A stretch of 64,000 nucleotides of DNA, taken from CAIJXJ01 sp964445115 (GTDB lineage Bacteria > Pseudomonadota > Gammaproteobacteria > Burkholderiales > Methylophilaceae). This document shows, piece by piece, positions 1-8,209 of the stretch; position 1 is the stretch's first letter; every line of letters begins with the position of its first letter. The DNA lies in assembly GCA_964445115.1 (NCBI GenBank), contig CAYUJU010000001.1, positions 1-64,000 on the forward strand, in the 5' to 3' direction. Below the pieces are notes generated by a model. That model had not been told where the DNA came from. It ran no database searches and saw only the letters and a list, made by a program, of their open reading frames with translations. The translations under genes were made by a program, and so were the position numbers.

Positions 1-31
1 GTCGCGGGTTCGAGTCCCGTCCACTCCGCCA
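1..31 (+). tRNA. tRNA-Asp, 3' part only
   Basis: The window opens inside a tRNA gene. The T-arm (GGGTTCGAGTCCC), the 3' acceptor strand and an encoded CCA end are visible. The anticodon lies outside the window. The 3' half matches the usual tRNA-Asp sequence and tRNA-Asp commonly sits just before ppiD in betaproteobacteria, so the identity is inferred, not read. Confidence 0.7.
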
Positions 32-37
32 ATTCAG

Positions 38-66
38 AACGGCGAGCCTTTGGGCTCGCCGTTTTC
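38..66 (+). terminator. Rho-independent terminator after tRNA
   Basis: Stem GGCGAGCC (41-48) pairs with GGCTCGCC (53-60), extended by AAC/GTT, loop TTTG, followed by a T-rich tract. It ends the tRNA transcript just before ppiD. Confidence 0.85.
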
Positions 67-188
67 ATTTATGTCACCCGCCCGGCAATCCCGGCTTCTA
101 TGGTATAGTCATCGCTTTTTAATCCCTCATGGGGCCGCTGTCGTCGCGCGATGGAGTCCCCGCTCAAAGCACATCGAAGGTTATTGTC

Positions 189-2087
189 ATGCTGGATACG
201 TTTCGCGAACATTCCAAGGGTTGGCTGGCCAAGCTGATTCTTGCTTTTATTACCATTCCATTTGCGTTGTGGGGTATTGATTCCTATCTGCAGGGGGCAG
301 GCTCCAACGTTGCCGTGGCGACCGTGGATGGCAAGGACATTACTGTGCAGGAATTCGCCGGTGCCATGGAAGATATGCGGAATCAGCTGCAGGCATCAGG
401 CAAGAACGACCCAGCACTGCTGGAAGACCCGGCGACCAAACAATCCGTATTGAATCGACTGATCCTAAAGCGTTTGCTGGATCAAGAGGTTAGGAAAGCC
501 AATTTCAAGATCAGCGATGAAGTATTGAGCAAGTATGTCATGTCGCTGCCTGAGTTCCATCAGGATGGAAAGTTCTCACAAGAACTCTATGACGCGATTC
601 TGGCCCAGAACAACCTGACGCCGACCAAATTCGAAGCGCGCATGCGTGCGGAGTTGCTGTCGCAAGTGGTGCGCGAAAGCATTGCATCGGCCGCTGTGGT
701 GCCGCAAAGTGTGGCAGACCAGATTCTGAAGGCTGAACACCAACGTCGCGAAGTGACGGTAACCGACGTCAATGCCAATGACTTTGTCGCGCAAACCAAG
801 GTGGATGACGCGCAGGTCAAGGCGTATTACGAGAAAAACAAGGACAAGTTCCGCGTCCCTGAACAGGTCAAGATTGAATTTGCGATCTTGTCCGCGAATA
901 ACTTCATCCCGGCCATGAGCGTGGATGAAGAGGAAGTGAAGAAATATTACGCGGAAAATGCCGCCAAGTTCCAGGGGGACGAGCAGCGTCGTGCCAGCCA
1001 TATCCTGATCAGTTTTGGCGGCAAGACGGATGAGGCCAGCAAGAAGGCCGCACGCGACAAGGCAGCGGCGATCCTGGCAGAGGTCAAGAAAGACCCCAAG
1101 AAGTTTGCTGATCTGGCAAGAAAGAATTCGCAAGACCCTGGCTCTGCAGAAAAGGGCGGAGATCTGGGCCTGTTCGGCCGCGGCATGATGGTGAAGCCTT
1201 TTGAGGAGGCCGTGTACGCGATGTCGCCTGGCGCCATCAGCGACTTGGTGGAGTCGGAATTCGGTTACCACATCATTCAGCTGACCGAGATCAAGGGGCA
1301 AGGGCAATCTCTGGATGAGGTCAAGGCGAACATCCGCGCCGAGTTGCTTTACCAAAAGGCGCTGGCCAAGTTTGCCGAGCAGGCGGAAAACTTCAGCAAC
1401 ATGGTGTACGAGCAGTCGGACAGCCTGCAGCCCGTGGCCAAGACCTTTGGGATCGAGACACAAACCAGTGCCTGGATGTCGAGGGAGGACGCACTGAAGT
1501 TTTTCAAGAACAGCGACAAGCTGGTCAACGCGATTTTCTCGGCCGAGTCGATTCAGGAAAAGCGCAATACCGAGGCGGTCGAAGCTGCTGCCAATACGCT
1601 CGTCTCGGCACGGGTGCTGGAGCACAAGCCAGCTGCACCGCGTAAGCTGGAAGAGATCAGTGCGGCTATCGCGACTTACCTGAAGCATGAGCAGGCCATG
1701 CACCTGGCCCAAAAGAAGGCGAGTGCGTTGCTGGCAGATCTCAAGGCCGGCAAGGGGGGGGATGAATTGAACTGGATTCCGCCGGTGACCATCAGCCGCA
1801 AGGATGCTCAGGGCTTGACGGAAGAAGTGATGTCCAGGGTGTTCAAGATCGATGCGAGCAAGTTGCCGTCTTACGATCTGGTCGAAAAGAAGAACATTGG
1901 TTATGCGCTGGTCAAGGTCATTGCCGTGGACGACAGCTTGCCTTCTGATGCTACCGAAAAATCGGCGATGGCAGGTGAGGTAAGTGCAGCGTTGTCGCAG
2001 GAGTATCTGGCGGCTTATCTGGCATCCTTGAAAGCCAAGTCGGGGATTACCATCCACCAGAAGGTGCTGAACAGTCCTGCGCAGTAA
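189..2087 (+). CDS. ppiD: PpiD periplasmic chaperone / peptidyl-prolyl isomerase
   Basis: Inner-membrane-anchored periplasmic folding factor that works near the Sec translocon and helps outer-membrane proteins fold. The 632-residue product starts MLDTFREHSKGW, has one N-terminal membrane anchor (about residues 14-32), a SurA_N-like chaperone region, a parvulin domain (about 265-367, with RRASHILI, GGDLGLFGRGMM and FGYHIIQL) and a long C-terminal chaperone-like region. This length is normal for PpiD (E. coli 623). An in-frame ATG at 129 is less likely: the ATG at 189 has GAAGG at 176-180 and the product then begins like other PpiD proteins. It is monocistronic, between two terminators. Confidence 0.96.
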   Translation: MLDTFREHSKGWLAKLILAFITIPFALWGIDSYLQGAGSNVAVATVDGKDITVQEFAGAMEDMRNQLQASGKNDPALLEDPATKQSVLNRLILKRLLDQEVRKANFKISDEVLSKYVMSLPEFHQDGKFSQELYDAILAQNNLTPTKFEARMRAELLSQVVRESIASAAVVPQSVADQILKAEHQRREVTVTDVNANDFVAQTKVDDAQVKAYYEKNKDKFRVPEQVKIEFAILSANNFIPAMSVDEEEVKKYYAENAAKFQGDEQRRASHILISFGGKTDEASKKAARDKAAAILAEVKKDPKKFADLARKNSQDPGSAEKGGDLGLFGRGMMVKPFEEAVYAMSPGAISDLVESEFGYHIIQLTEIKGQGQSLDEVKANIRAELLYQKALAKFAEQAENFSNMVYEQSDSLQPVAKTFGIETQTSAWMSREDALKFFKNSDKLVNAIFSAESIQEKRNTEAVEAAANTLVSARVLEHKPAAPRKLEEISAAIATYLKHEQAMHLAQKKASALLADLKAGKGGDELNWIPPVTISRKDAQGLTEEVMSRVFKIDASKLPSYDLVEKKNIGYALVKVIAVDDSLPSDATEKSAMAGEVSAALSQEYLAAYLASLKAKSGITIHQKVLNSPAQ

Positions 2088-2114
2088 TTAAAACGTACAC
2101 GACAGTCGGGTGAA

Positions 2115-2142
2115 GAAAAGGGGGCGCATGCCCCCTTTTCTG
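2115..2142 (+). terminator. Terminator after ppiD
   Basis: GAAAAGGGGGC / GCCCCCTTTTC hairpin with a 2-4 nt loop, followed by T-rich sequence. It is nearly symmetrical, so it could also stop transcripts arriving from cheB on the minus strand. Confidence 0.8.
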
Positions 2143-2187
2143 TTTGTTGGATTGGATCTGTTTGTTGGATCTGAACGAGGAAAAGGC

Positions 2188-3282
2188 TTAGACCCGGAAG
2201 GATTTTGCACCGAGGCTGTTGAGGTAGTTAAGGATGGCCTTGGCCATCTCCTTGAGTGGCACGATTTCATCCACACCGCCTTGCGCGATGGCCTCCTTGG
2301 GCATGCCGAACACGATGCAACTGGCCTCATCCTGGGCGAACGTGTGGGCGCCGGCATCGTGCATTTCCTTCATCCCCAGCGCGCCGTCCTTGCCCATCCC
2401 TGTCAGGATGATGCCGATGGCATTTTTGCCGGCATGGTTGGTTGCCGATCGATAGAGTACATCAACGGATGGCCGGTGACGGTTGACCGGTTCCGCCTTG
2501 GATAATTCGCAGACATAGTTGGCGCCGCTCCTGGCCAAGAGCAGGTGAGAGTGGCCGGGCGCCAGGTAGGCGTGCCCGGGCAGAATGCGGTCGCCGTGTT
2601 CTGCCTCTTTCACGCGAATCTGGCATAGTGAGTCGAGTCGCGCGGCAAACGATTTGGTAAAGCCTTCCGGCATGTGCTGGGCAATGACGATGCCGGGACA
2701 ATCCGGCGGCAATTGCATCAGGACTTCCTTTAGCGCCTCCGTGCCGCCGGTTGACGCCCCGAACACCAGGATTTTTTCCGTGGAGGCAATTTTGTTGCGC
2801 ATGGCGGGCAGAACGACATCCGCGTTATGACTGACCGTGCTTGCTGCCGGGCGTGAGGCCAGGCCACGTACCTTGGCTTTAGCCGCAATGCGAATCTTTG
2901 AGGCGATTTCTTCCGCGTACTCCTTCATGCTGTTCTGGATGTCGATCTTCGGTTTGGAAATGAAGTCGACGGCACCCAGCTCGAGCGCGCGTAACGTCAC
3001 TTCAGAACCACGTTCCGTCAGGGTCGAGATCATCAGCACGGGGGTAGGTCGCAGGCGCATCAGCTTCTCAAGGAAATCCAGCCCGTCCATCTTCGGCATT
3101 TCGACATCCAGCGTGATGACGTCCGGGTTCAGATTGCGGATCATCTCCCGGGCGACGATGGGGTCGGGTGCGGCGCCCACGACTTCCATATCCTTCTGCT
3201 GATTGATGATTTCCTTGAGCAGGGAGCGAATCAGCGCGGAATCGTCGACGACCACTACTTTGATCTTGTTCATGCCAGCCAT
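2188..3282 (-). CDS. cheB: CheB chemoreceptor glutamate methylesterase / deamidase
   Basis: Removes methyl groups from chemoreceptors after phosphorylation by CheA, so it resets sensitivity during adaptation. The 364-residue protein has a receiver domain (acidic D13-D14, phospho-acceptor D59 in TLDVEMP, K110) joined to a methylesterase domain whose catalytic triad is visible: S177 in GASTGG, H203 in AQHMPEG and D299 in TGMGKDG. The first ATG is preferred over the one three codons later because AAGGT lies just upstream of it. It is the last gene of the chemosensory operon, 6 bp after cheD. Confidence 0.97.
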   Translation of the reverse strand: MAGMNKIKVVVVDDSALIRSLLKEIINQQKDMEVVGAAPDPIVAREMIRNLNPDVITLDVEMPKMDGLDFLEKLMRLRPTPVLMISTLTERGSEVTLRALELGAVDFISKPKIDIQNSMKEYAEEIASKIRIAAKAKVRGLASRPAASTVSHNADVVLPAMRNKIASTEKILVFGASTGGTEALKEVLMQLPPDCPGIVIAQHMPEGFTKSFAARLDSLCQIRVKEAEHGDRILPGHAYLAPGHSHLLLARSGANYVCELSKAEPVNRHRPSVDVLYRSATNHAGKNAIGIILTGMGKDGALGMKEMHDAGAHTFAQDEASCIVFGMPKEAIAQGGVDEIVPLKEMAKAILNYLNSLGAKSFRV

Positions 3283-3288
3283 GTTACC

Positions 3289-3900
3289 TTATGTGAAAAG
3301 TTCGATATCACCTTCGACCTTGGATTCCTCCAGTCTGGAACGGTACTCGCGTTCGCGTACGGCGATCGTGTCGTTGTGCATGTTGCGCAGCTTCTTGACC
3401 AGAACTCTTCCTGTCGCGGGAAAGTAATAGACCTTGCGTGGATAGATGTCGAGTAGATCCTGCGAAACGACGGGAATTCCTTCTGTTTTGAGATATTCCA
3501 GTCCGAACCTGGCGTTGCGTTCCCCGACACCTGCCGTGCCCATCTGCTTGAGCACGGCGCCGCCGCCGAAGAGCTTGGCTTCGAGATTTTCACGGCGTGC
3601 GCCCAGTTTGATCAACTGGTTGATCAACATTTCCATGGCGTAGGTGCCGTACCGCGTGGACGCAGCACCCCAGCCGCCTTGTTCCTGCGGGTTTTCCGGC
3701 AACATGAAGTGGTTCATGCCGCCCATGCCGCTGGTTTTGTCCCGGATACAGGCCGCCACACAGGAACCTAGCGTGGTGACCAGCAGCATGTCCCTGCGGG
3801 TGACGTAATATTCCCCCGGCAGTATCTTGGCCGCCTCTGTATTGAAGGTGCGGTCGAAGTACAGATTCGGTGCGAGGGTTTCTTCGAAGCCTTGTTTCAT
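3289..3900 (-). CDS. cheD: CheD receptor glutamine deamidase
   Basis: Deamidates specific glutamines of chemoreceptors so they can be methylated. The 203-residue protein has the family catalytic Cys in TTLGSCVAAC and the His of GGMNHFMLP. It lies between cheR and cheB, spaced by 5 and 6 bp. The last residues are GDIELFT, the same hexapeptide as the end of the short MCP in this operon (11074-12303); see findings. CheD often partners the CheC phosphatase, but no cheC is present here. Confidence 0.96.
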   Translation of the reverse strand: MKQGFEETLAPNLYFDRTFNTEAAKILPGEYYVTRRDMLLVTTLGSCVAACIRDKTSGMGGMNHFMLPENPQEQGGWGAASTRYGTYAMEMLINQLIKLGARRENLEAKLFGGGAVLKQMGTAGVGERNARFGLEYLKTEGIPVVSQDLLDIYPRKVYYFPATGRVLVKKLRNMHNDTIAVREREYRSRLEESKVEGDIELFT

Positions 3901-3905
3901 TTGGT

Positions 3906-4781
3906 TTATCGGGATGCCGGAATTGCCAGGTGCCTGGATTTGTCGGCGATGGTGTAAACGGTTTTACCTCGGATGGTGAACAGGTCTGCCGCGTGCTGGA
4001 AGCTTTCGGAGTGGCCGGCGAACATGAGCGCGTCGCTGTGCATCAGCGGAACGAATTTTTGCAGGATCTTGTATTGCGTGGGTTTGTCGAAATAGATCAT
4101 CACGTTCCTGCAAAAAATGGCCTCGAAGGGGCCGTGGATCGGGTACTTCGCATCCAGCAGGTTCAGTTGCCTGAAGGTAATCATATCCCTCAATTCTTTC
4201 CTGACCTGCACAAAGCCGACGTTCTTCCCAGTCCCGCGCAGGAAGAAGCGCCTCAGCAGTTCCGGGGATAACTTTTCGACGCGTTCGATGGGATAGACCC
4301 CCAACTGGGCTTTCTTCAGTACATTGGTGTCGAGATCCGTCGCAAGGATATGCACGGGGGGAGTGAAGCTGCCGAAGGCATCGACGACGGTCATGGCCAT
4401 GGTATAGGGCTCTTCGCCTGTCGATGCCGCGCTACACCAGAGGTCGATGGGCCTGCGATGCCGCACTTTGTTTAGGTGCTCCGCGAGCAAGGGGAAGTGG
4501 TGCGGCTCGCGGAAGAAGGCAGTCAGATTGGTGGTGAGCGAATTGACGAAAGCCTCCCACTCGCGTTCATCGTCGGTTTCCAGCAGTGCCAGATACTCCT
4601 TGAAGCTGTCGATCCCCATGGTGCGCAAGCGCCGTCCCAGGCGGCTGTAGACCATGTCTTTCTTTGCATCCGAGAGGTTGATGCCCGCATGGTCGTAGAT
4701 CAGTTTGCGCACGCGCTGGAAGTCCTGCTCGGTGAACAGGAACTCACGAGAGGAAGCATCTCTGTCGGGATTGATCGCCAT
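3906..4781 (-). CDS. cheR: CheR chemoreceptor methyltransferase
   Basis: SAM-dependent methylation of receptor glutamates during adaptation. The 291-residue protein has the alpha-helical N-domain (FTEQDFQRVRKLIYDHAGI) and the Rossmann SAM-binding domain (WCSAASTGEEPYTMAM, ATDLDTNVLKKA, IFCRNVMIYFD). These are all standard CheR motifs. It lies 173 bp after the PAS-MCP gene, a gap in which I see no gene, and 5 bp before cheD. The PAS-MCP ends in a WxxF tail, the peptide that CheR usually binds. Confidence 0.97.
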   Translation of the reverse strand: MAINPDRDASSREFLFTEQDFQRVRKLIYDHAGINLSDAKKDMVYSRLGRRLRTMGIDSFKEYLALLETDDEREWEAFVNSLTTNLTAFFREPHHFPLLAEHLNKVRHRRPIDLWCSAASTGEEPYTMAMTVVDAFGSFTPPVHILATDLDTNVLKKAQLGVYPIERVEKLSPELLRRFFLRGTGKNVGFVQVRKELRDMITFRQLNLLDAKYPIHGPFEAIFCRNVMIYFDKPTQYKILQKFVPLMHSDALMFAGHSESFQHAADLFTIRGKTVYTIADKSRHLAIPASR

Positions 4782-4954
4782 ATTGCCCTTACTGGTTGTT
4801 GCGCACGACGCTCAGTGCGCAGTGTGCTGATGCGCTAGCTACGAGGCTTGCAGTCCGTGACTCATGGCGCCTCTGCCAGTGCTGTCAGCGGCATCCCCGG
4901 CGTATCCTTGAGGTTGGCCGGGCATGCGGTCGTTACATCGCCTATCGTTTCACG

Positions 4955-7672
4955 TCAGAACTCTTCCCATTCGCCGTCATCGGAGGATGCGGCCGGGGGC
5001 AGAGGTTTGCGCGTGGGCCTGGCGGCGGGCCGTGCGGCGATGGCACGGGTAGCGGTTGCGCGGGTGGGGTTGTAGCCGCTGCTGCCCGGCAGTTTGAACA
5101 CGCTGACCGACTCGATCAGGGTTTGTGCCTGTTCTTCCAGCGACTCTGCGGCTGCGGCGGCTTCCTCCACCAGCGCGGCGTTCTGCTGGGTCACCTCGTC
5201 CATCTGGGTCACGGCCTGGTTGACCTGGTCGATGCCTGAGCTTTGCTCCACGGACGCTGCCGTGATCTCGGCCATGATGTCAGTCACGCGTTTCACCGAG
5301 CTGACCACTTCATCCATGGTCGAGCCGGCCTGTTCCACCAGCTTGGAGCCATCTTCGACCTTTTCCACGGAGTCTGAGATCAGCTGCTTGATTTCCTTCG
5401 CTGCGGCGGCCGAGCGCTGTGCCAGATTGCGCACTTCGCCTGCCACCACGGCGAAGCCACGGCCCTGCTCGCCGGCGCGGGCGGCTTCCACGGCAGCATT
5501 CAGCGCCAGGATGTTGGTCTGGAAGGCGATGCCGTCAATGACGCTGATGATATCCACGATCTTGCGCGAAGACTCGTTGATGGCCGACATGGTATGGACC
5601 ACTTCGCCCACCACTTCGCCGCCCTTGACGGCGACGCCGGAAGCGGCGGAAGCCATCTGGTTGGCCTGCTTGGCATTTTCGGCATTCTGTTTCACGGTAG
5701 AAGCCAGTTCCTCCATGCTGGAGGCGGTTTCCTGCAGGCTTGACGCTTGTTCCTCGGTGCGCTGCGACAGGTCAGTATTACCTGCGGCGATTTCCTTGGC
5801 GGCAGTATTGATGGACTCCGCGGCGGTCTTGATCTGCTCGATCAGGCTACGAAGGTTTTCCACGGTCGCGTTGGAGTCATCCTTCAACTGGCCGAAGGTC
5901 CCGAAATACTCGTTGGTGATGCTTTCGGTCAGGTCGCCGCGGGAGAGGGCATTGAGCACGCGTACGACTTCGTTGAGGCCGACGTCGCTGGTTTCGAGGA
6001 GCTTGTTCATGCCCTCGGCGAGGGTCTTGAAGAAGCCTTCCTTGTTGTTGGTGTCGAGACGGGTCTTGAAATCGCCCATGACGGCGGCCTCGACGACGCG
6101 TTCGATTTCGGTTTCGACTGCGACTTCAGTCGTACGGTCGATCCACTCGGCCACCGCGCCCAGCCGCTCGTTTTTGTCGTTGATGACTGGGTTGGCGGTG
6201 ACGCGCAGGTTGCGGCCGCCCACGACCAGGTTGGCTGTGTAGGCGCTGGTGAGGCTGGACAGCATGCGGGCCTGATGCGACGGGTCCCGGTGGAAGCTGT
6301 CGATGTTGGTCCCGACCAGATTGCTCGCGGAGAAGTTTGGCAGTTGTTTGCGGATGTCGGCTTCCGCGCTGGAAAGCGTCTTCACGACGGCCTTGTTGAC
6401 GTAGATGATGTTGCGCTCGTTGTCGGCAATCATCACGCCGGTGCTGACGTTGTCCAATGCGATACGGACACGCAGGTTTTCTTCCGCCAGTTGGCGTTCG
6501 CGTTCCTGTGCGGCGAGTTGTTCCGTGATGTTGTCCCACTCGACCACTGCACCCAGTCGCACGCCTCGCGCATCAATCACCGGGTTGGCGCTGAGGCGGA
6601 AGGTCAGGCCCGCGACCTTGATCTGGGTGGTGTAGGTGCTGGTGAACGTAGCCAGCAGGTTGCGCTGGTGTGCGGGGTTCTTGTGGAAGCCGTCAATGTT
6701 CGTGCCCATGAGAGTGGCCACGTTGAAGGAGGGCAGCACCTTCTTCAGGTCGGCCTCGGCCGCGGTCAGCATGCCGACGATGGACTTGTTCATGTAGATG
6801 ATGTTGAGATCGGTATCCGCCATCATCACGTTGGTTGACACGTTGTCCAGCGCGACCTTGATACGCGCGGTTTCTTCGGCCACGCGACGTGTTTCGTTCA
6901 TGTCGTAGCCTAGCTTGATCTGCACCGAACGCAGCGCCTGCAGCACCTTGCCGATCTCATCGTTGCGGCGCATGTCGAAATGCACGTTGAGATTGCCTTC
7001 GGATACCGTGCGCAGGTGGCGCGCAGTGTCATTGAGCGGTTTGATCAGCATGCCGGACAGGAACTGGAAGCCGAACGCCACGCCCGCCAGGCCAACCAGC
7101 AGCAGGGGAGTGATGTAACTGGCGCTCAGCCCCAGTTTGAGGACAGCAGCCAGTAGCACCAGACTGATCAACGGCAGCGCGAAGGATGCCATCAACTTCT
7201 GCTGTAGCGGCATATCGACCAGGGCCTTGCGAAGCCGTACCGGCAACGGGTCTTTCGGGAAGATGCCCTGATTCCACTGGCTGTACAGAGCGCCTGCGGC
7301 TTCGATCTGCGCGCGCGTCGGTTTGTTGCGGACCGACATGTAGCCGGTGACCTGACCGTTCTCGCGTAGCGGAGTGATATTGGCTTCGACCCAGTAGTAA
7401 TCGCCGTTTTTGCAGCGATTCTTCACGATGCCGGTCCAGGGCCTGCCGGCCTTGACGGTATTCCACAGGTCTTCGAACGCTGCCGGCGGCATATCCGGAT
7501 GGCGCACAATGTTGTGGTTGGCACCGATCAGCTCGGCCTCGGTAAAGCCGCTGATGCGCAGGAAGTCACGGTTGATCGAAGTCAGATTTCCCTTCAGGTC
7601 AGTCGTGGAGACGATGGTGTCCGTGTCGGTCAGAACGTATTCGTTCGTGGTGACGGGCATGTTGATTTTCAT
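4955..7672 (-). CDS. Methyl-accepting chemotaxis protein with three PAS domains
   Basis: A 905-residue chemoreceptor. An Aer-like N-terminal PAS (about 1-125; NGDYYWVEANITPL, GYMSVRNKP) is cytoplasmic. A hydrophobic hairpin (about 159-207) and HAMP follow, then two near-duplicate PAS domains (about 271-390 and 402-512; both start with ALDNVST), a second HAMP-like segment and the MCP signalling hairpin (tip FQTNILALNAAVEAARAGEQ, about 715-740). There is no periplasmic ligand domain, so the cue is probably internal (redox, energy or a small molecule). The C-terminus is GEWEEF, matching the xWxxF tether for CheR/CheB after a flexible Pro/Ala/Arg linker. It sits between cheW and cheR. The ligand cannot be read from sequence. 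Confidence 0.93.
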   Translation of the reverse strand: MKINMPVTTNEYVLTDTDTIVSTTDLKGNLTSINRDFLRISGFTEAELIGANHNIVRHPDMPPAAFEDLWNTVKAGRPWTGIVKNRCKNGDYYWVEANITPLRENGQVTGYMSVRNKPTRAQIEAAGALYSQWNQGIFPKDPLPVRLRKALVDMPLQQKLMASFALPLISLVLLAAVLKLGLSASYITPLLLVGLAGVAFGFQFLSGMLIKPLNDTARHLRTVSEGNLNVHFDMRRNDEIGKVLQALRSVQIKLGYDMNETRRVAEETARIKVALDNVSTNVMMADTDLNIIYMNKSIVGMLTAAEADLKKVLPSFNVATLMGTNIDGFHKNPAHQRNLLATFTSTYTTQIKVAGLTFRLSANPVIDARGVRLGAVVEWDNITEQLAAQERERQLAEENLRVRIALDNVSTGVMIADNERNIIYVNKAVVKTLSSAEADIRKQLPNFSASNLVGTNIDSFHRDPSHQARMLSSLTSAYTANLVVGGRNLRVTANPVINDKNERLGAVAEWIDRTTEVAVETEIERVVEAAVMGDFKTRLDTNNKEGFFKTLAEGMNKLLETSDVGLNEVVRVLNALSRGDLTESITNEYFGTFGQLKDDSNATVENLRSLIEQIKTAAESINTAAKEIAAGNTDLSQRTEEQASSLQETASSMEELASTVKQNAENAKQANQMASAASGVAVKGGEVVGEVVHTMSAINESSRKIVDIISVIDGIAFQTNILALNAAVEAARAGEQGRGFAVVAGEVRNLAQRSAAAAKEIKQLISDSVEKVEDGSKLVEQAGSTMDEVVSSVKRVTDIMAEITAASVEQSSGIDQVNQAVTQMDEVTQQNAALVEEAAAAAESLEEQAQTLIESVSVFKLPGSSGYNPTRATATRAIAARPAARPTRKPLPPAASSDDGEWEEF

Positions 7673-7690
7673 GGAGTTCTCCTCTAAATC

Positions 7691-8188
7691 CTACGCTGCA
7701 ACGCTGTCGATAAGTGCCATTTCATGGCTATTCATCAGGCTTTCGATAGTCACCAGAATCAGCATCCGGTCATCCACGGTGCCGAGACCGACGAGATACT
7801 TGGTATCGATGGTGGACACCAAGTCGGGAACCGCACGTACCTGGGAGGCCTGTAAGGTGATGACGTCGGAAACGCCATCCACGACGATGCCGACGATCCT
7901 GCCGTTGAGGTTCAGGATGATGACGACCGTAAACTCGTTGTATTCGATCTTGCCGAGGTTGAATCGCACCCGCAGATCCACGATCGGGACGATGGTGCCG
8001 CGCAGGTTGATCACGCCCTTGATGAAATCCGGGGTGTTGGCGATCTTGGTGACGGCATCGTAGCCGCGAATCTCCTGAACCTTGAGAATTTCGATGCCAT
8101 ATTCCTCGGTCCCCAGCACGAAGGTCAGGTATTCCCCGACCGGTGCGCTCGGGCTGTGGTCCATGGTGTCGTTATTGCTGGCGATCAT
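7691..8188 (-). CDS. cheW: CheW receptor-kinase coupling protein
   Basis: Adaptor linking chemoreceptors to CheA. The 165-residue protein is a single CheW domain (EYLTFVLGTEEYGIEILKV, GVINLRGTIVPIVDLR). It is 21 bp after cheA and 18 bp before the PAS-MCP in the same operon. An N-terminal stretch of about 18 residues is outside the domain. Confidence 0.96.
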   Translation of the reverse strand: MIASNNDTMDHSPSAPVGEYLTFVLGTEEYGIEILKVQEIRGYDAVTKIANTPDFIKGVINLRGTIVPIVDLRVRFNLGKIEYNEFTVVIILNLNGRIVGIVVDGVSDVITLQASQVRAVPDLVSTIDTKYLVGLGTVDDRMLILVTIESLMNSHEMALIDSVAA

Positions 8189-8209
8189 TGTGTCTCCTTT
8201 GCCAGTCCA

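Noticed and set aside
576..2057. A 493-codon open frame antisense to ppiD
   Set aside because: Arg/Leu/His-rich shadow of ppiD without domain features.
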